Source: Ponticoccus alexandrii (GTDB lineage Bacteria; Pseudomonadota; Alphaproteobacteria; Rhodobacterales; Rhodobacteraceae). Taken from it: a stretch of DNA of 64,000 nt. Shown piece by piece: positions 61,643-64,000 of the stretch; positions within the stretch are counted from its first letter, which is position 1; the number at the start of each line of letters is the position of its first letter. The position numbers and the translations under genes were made by a program. The stretch spans positions 1,116,001 through 1,180,000 of the forward strand of contig NZ_CP047166.1 of the NCBI RefSeq assembly GCF_016806125.1, written 5' to 3'. The notes under the pieces are model-generated. The model saw nothing but the letters and a program-made list of their open reading frames with translations. It had not been told where the DNA came from and made no database searches.

Positions 61643-62341
61643 ATGGCAAAACTCGGAAAACGCACCCGCGCCGCCCGCGAAGCCTTTGCTGGCAAGGACG
61701 AGATCACGGTCGAAGAGGCCGTCACGCTGATCAAGTCGAACGCCAAGACGAAGTTCGACGAGACCGTCGAGATCGCGATGAACCTCGGCGTCGATCCGCG
61801 CCACGCGGACCAGATGGTCCGTGGCGTCGTCTCGCTGCCCAATGGCACCGGCAAGACCACCCGCGTCGCCGTCTTCGCCCGCGGCCCCAAGGCCGACGAA
61901 GCGACGGCTGCCGGCGCTGACGTGGTCGGCGCGGAAGATCTGATGGAGCAGGTTCAGGCCGGCAACATCAACTTCGACCGCTGCATCGCGACCCCGGACA
62001 TGATGCCGATCGTCGGTCGTCTGGGCAAGATCCTCGGCCCGCGCAACCTGATGCCGAACCCCAAGGTCGGAACCGTGACCATGGACGTCAAGGAGGCCGT
62101 CGAGGCCGCCAAGGGCGGACAGGTCCAGTTCAAGGCCGAAAAGGGTGGCGTGGTGCACGCCGGCGTCGGCAAGGCCTCCTTCGACGAGGCCAAGCTGGCC
62201 GAGAACATCCGCGCCTTCGTGAACGCGGTTTCGGCGGCCAAGCCGACCGGTGCCAAGGGCACCTACATGAAGAAGATCGCGCTGTCCTCGACGATGGGCC
62301 CGGGCGTGACCGTCGACGTGTCGAACGCCACCGGCAACTAA
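61643..62341 (+). CDS. rplA: Large ribosomal subunit protein L1 (uL1)
   Basis: 232 residues, standard length. Landmarks are [57 protein letters not shown] and [21 protein letters not shown]1 forms the L1 stalk and in many bacteria represses its own rplKA transcript. The operon rplK-rplA ends with a terminator at 62366. Confidence 0.97.
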   Translation: MAKLGKRTRAAREAFAGKDEITVEEAVTLIKSNAKTKFDETVEIAMNLGVDPRHADQMVRGVVSLPNGTGKTTRVAVFARGPKADEATAAGADVVGAEDLMEQVQAGNINFDRCIATPDMMPIVGRLGKILGPRNLMPNPKVGTVTMDVKEAVEAAKGGQVQFKAEKGGVVHAGVGKASFDEAKLAENIRAFVNAVSAAKPTGAKGTYMKKIALSSTMGPGVTVDVSNATGN

Positions 62342-62365
62342 GCCGAAGCGGATATGGAATTGCAG

Positions 62366-62389
62366 GGGGCGGGCCGCTTGGTCCGCCCC
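62366..62389 (+). terminator. Rho-independent terminator after rplA
   Basis: GGGGCGG pairs with CCGCCCC, with further GCC/GGT pairing toward the loop, followed by TTTGCTTTT. It lies about 25 bp after the rplA stop. Confidence 0.8.
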
Positions 62390-62608
62390 TTTGCTTTTGC
62401 CGTTCCGAAACATCGGGCTCCGACGAAGATCGCTTCCGTCGCGCGTCAGGCAGCCCTGAATGCCGCCCGCGCACCATCCCGGGATCTCCGCAGGTCAGGC
62501 GTCGCGGCCCCTTCTTCGGTCTGGACAATACCTCGGGGGTCCGGGGGCAGGGCCCCCGGCATGCCGCAGGCATGACGCCGCCGGGCACCGCAAACAAAGA
62601 CGGCGGCG

Positions 62609-63043
62609 TCATGCCTTCTGCGTGATCCAGACCCCAAGCATCATCACCGCGATTCCAGTTGCCCGGGTCAGTGTCAGGGGCGAGAGGCGGGCTCCGAACA
62701 GGCCGAAATGGTCGATAGCTGCGGCGCTCAGCAATTGTCCCACCAGGACGAAGAAGATGGCATTTCCGACGCCGAAGCGCGGCGCGATGATCGTCACCGA
62801 CAGGACATAGAAGGCGACCAGCAGCCCGCCGAGAAACAGGTGTTTCGGCGGCTGTGACAGGATCGCCAGCGCAGGAGCGCCGCGCAAGGCCCAGATCGCC
62901 GTGGTCGTCAGGACCGCGACCCAGAACAGCACCATTGCCGCCGCCACCGGCGACCCCAGCGCCTGTCCCAGAGCGGCGTTGAGCGCGGCGAGCAGCGGAA
63001 TGCCGATCCCGGCCAGAAGCATGATGAGGGCGTATTGCGTCAT
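62609..63043 (-). CDS. DMT-superfamily membrane protein (YdcZ/DUF606 type)
   Basis: 144 residues with five hydrophobic helices: IMLLAGIGIPLLAALNAALG, AAAMVLFWVAVLTTTAIWAL, LFLGGLLVAFYVLSVTIIAP, AIFFVLVGQLLSAAAIDHFG and GIAVMMLGVWI. The layout matches half-size DMT transporters of the DUF606/YdcZ group, which work as dimers. The substrate is unknown. Start MTQYALIMLL at 63043. The frame continues open upstream only because of high GC content. Confidence 0.82.
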   Translation of the reverse strand: MTQYALIMLLAGIGIPLLAALNAALGQALGSPVAAAMVLFWVAVLTTTAIWALRGAPALAILSQPPKHLFLGGLLVAFYVLSVTIIAPRFGVGNAIFFVLVGQLLSAAAIDHFGLFGARLSPLTLTRATGIAVMMLGVWITQKA

Positions 63044-63499
63044 GGTGGGGTCTCTTCCGGGGCTTCGCGAGGGGAACGGGGTTCGCCTCGGCGCCGTTAT
63101 GCCCGCCGGGTCGGTGCAGGTGCAACTGGGCAATGTCGGGCAGGGTGCCCTTTCCCGGCCCGATGCGAGGGAGCGCAGGGCGTTTGCCCGCCCCCCGGTT
63201 CGGGGCGTTGCATGGAGAAACGGGAAAGCCCGGAAACGCCGCCTTCCGGACCACGGTCGGGGAAAGATCCAGCACCCACGGGGCGAAATTCTCTTCCAGC
63301 GGGGCCGGTGCTTTGGCAGGATCAAGCATGAGGGTCTCTCCGCGATACCTTGCCGCAGCTTGGCGCGGAGGTCGGGCAATGTCACCCGCCTTGATGCGGT
63401 CCGAAGAGATCTCGGTGGACGGAGGGAGGGCAGGGGCTTGCCCGGGCGCCGGTGCGGCGGCGGCTTCCGGCCCGAAGCGCAGGGACAAAGGAGCAGGAG
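63044..63499. other. Intergenic region with a possible broken gene start
   Basis: 456 bp between the DMT gene (minus) and the cytochrome gene (plus). On the minus strand, ATG 63329 with an RBS (GGAGAG) starts MLDPAKAPAPLEENFAPWVL, which looks like the N-terminus of a small enzyme such as a PaaI-type thioesterase. After about 30 residues the reading loses protein-like character. It may be a truncated gene; the evidence is weak. Confidence 0.3.
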
Positions 63500-64000
63500 A
63501 TGAAACAGGCAATAATGGCTGGCGCGGCCTTGGCGGTCAGCGGCTGCGGGTGGTTTTCCCAGCGCGAGACGGTGCCGGTGTCGGGCTACGAGGCCCGGTC
63601 CGAAACGGTGACGCTGCGCGCGGTTGCACCGCTGGAGATCAGGCCCGGGCCGCTTGTCGAGACATGGGATCCGGTCCCGGGCGCGGCGCTTTATGCCGAG
63701 TTCTGCACGGCCTGCCATGGCGCGACGGGACGGGGCGACGGGCCGCTCGGCGGGCCTTTGCCGGTTGCGCCCGCAGACCTGACAGGGCTCGCGGCCCGGA
63801 ACGGGGGGCACTATCCCGGGCGGCGGATTCTGGACACCGTACACGGGACGCCGGGCCCCTACCACCGTGGCACGCTGCCTGGGTTTGACCGCCTGCTTTC
63901 GGGCGAGGTGCGTGAATGGGCCGCGCCCGACGGGGACAGGATACTTGCACCGAAGGGCCTGATCGACCTGGTCGCCTACGTCGGCACGCTTCAGGTGCAA
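63500..64000 (+). CDS. Cytochrome c lipoprotein (runs off window)
   Basis: 167 codons to the window edge. Residues 1-16 form a lipoprotein signal with lipobox AVSGC, so the protein should be anchored to a membrane facing the periplasm. A single CxxCH haem site lies in YAEFCTACHGATGRGDGPLG near 75, and PYHRGTLPGFDRLLSG near 118 may supply the distal ligand region, although a methionine ligand is not yet seen. RBS GGAGCAGGAG precedes the ATG. It resembles class I c-type cytochromes with a long N-terminal linker. The partner is unknown. Confidence 0.85.
   Translation, partial: MKQAIMAGAALAVSGCGWFSQRETVPVSGYEARSETVTLRAVAPLEIRPGPLVETWDPVPGAALYAEFCTACHGATGRGDGPLGGPLPVAPADLTGLAARNGGHYPGRRILDTVHGTPGPYHRGTLPGFDRLLSGEVREWAAPDGDRILAPKGLIDLVAYVGTLQVQ

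Noticed and set aside
62130-64000. Long open minus-strand frames over 62.1-64.0 kb
   Set aside because: They are antisense to rplA and the cytochrome gene and result from high GC; only the DMT gene within is supported.
1-64000. CRISPR arrays, rRNA genes, phage structural genes, toxin-antitoxin pairs
   Set aside because: No regularly spaced repeats, rRNA sequence, capsid or tail genes, or recognisable toxin-antitoxin pair was seen.

Overview
The window is GC-rich, densely coded DNA of an alphaproteobacterium, most likely Rhodobacterales (Roseobacter group). This rests on the tRNA-Trp/secE/nusG/rplK/rplA block, the TRAP and Dpp-type uptake clusters, the cyo oxidase and the kind of insertion sequences present; no rRNA is available for a firm assignment.

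Layout. 1-2.9 kb: the 5' part of metH (minus strand), a Crp/Fnr regulator and an HWE-type sensor kinase. 3.2-12.4 kb: carbon uptake and catabolism, with a GntR regulator, a three-part TRAP transporter, a frameshifted RidA gene and a DadA-type dehydrogenase, then uxuB-uxuA (fructuronate to mannonate to 2-keto-3-deoxygluconate) divergent from a second GntR regulator. 12.4-14.4 kb: a cupin gene followed by decayed cupin and LysR genes. 14.4-26.5 kb: Lrp, VOC and SDR genes divergent from a long operon with a peptide-type ABC importer, a cysteine-desulfurase-like PLP enzyme, an FAD amine/amino-acid oxidoreductase, an L-2-amino-thiazoline-4-carboxylate (ATC) hydrolase and an M20 amidohydrolase. This looks like uptake and breakdown of a sulphur-containing heterocycle or cysteine conjugate. 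27.6-31.6 kb: cyoABCD, a bo3-type ubiquinol oxidase.

31.8-52.3 kb is an accessory region built from insertion sequences. Two identical 1297-bp IS3-family copies in inverted orientation bracket an 11.5-kb segment with a truncated DUF4396 gene, poxB, a GltB-like FMN protein, an EEP phosphatase/cardiolipin synthase pair, a glutamine amidotransferase, a beheaded sensor kinase, a degenerate IS5-family element, a small secreted protein and an MscS channel. Beyond the second copy lie plasmid-like remnants: a DUF932 start, a broken tyrosine integrase holding a secreted-protein ORF, a Y-family polymerase, an IS3 relic and a complete IS21 element with 9-bp target duplications.

52.4-64 kb returns to core genome: a HisC-like aminotransferase, an NAD(P)-binding protein, lolC/lolD, a family of small repeat proteins, zntB, tRNA-Trp, secE, nusG, rplK, rplA, a DMT transporter and the start of a cytochrome c lipoprotein gene.

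The most unusual signal is a set of short (41-60 bp) palindromic inserts found only inside transposase genes here. One type occurs three times at exactly 41 bp with compensatory stem changes. The other shares a TTGATCC/GGATCAA stem; it occurs once in the IS5-family element and in both identical IS3 copies, so the IS3 lineage has transposed while carrying it.
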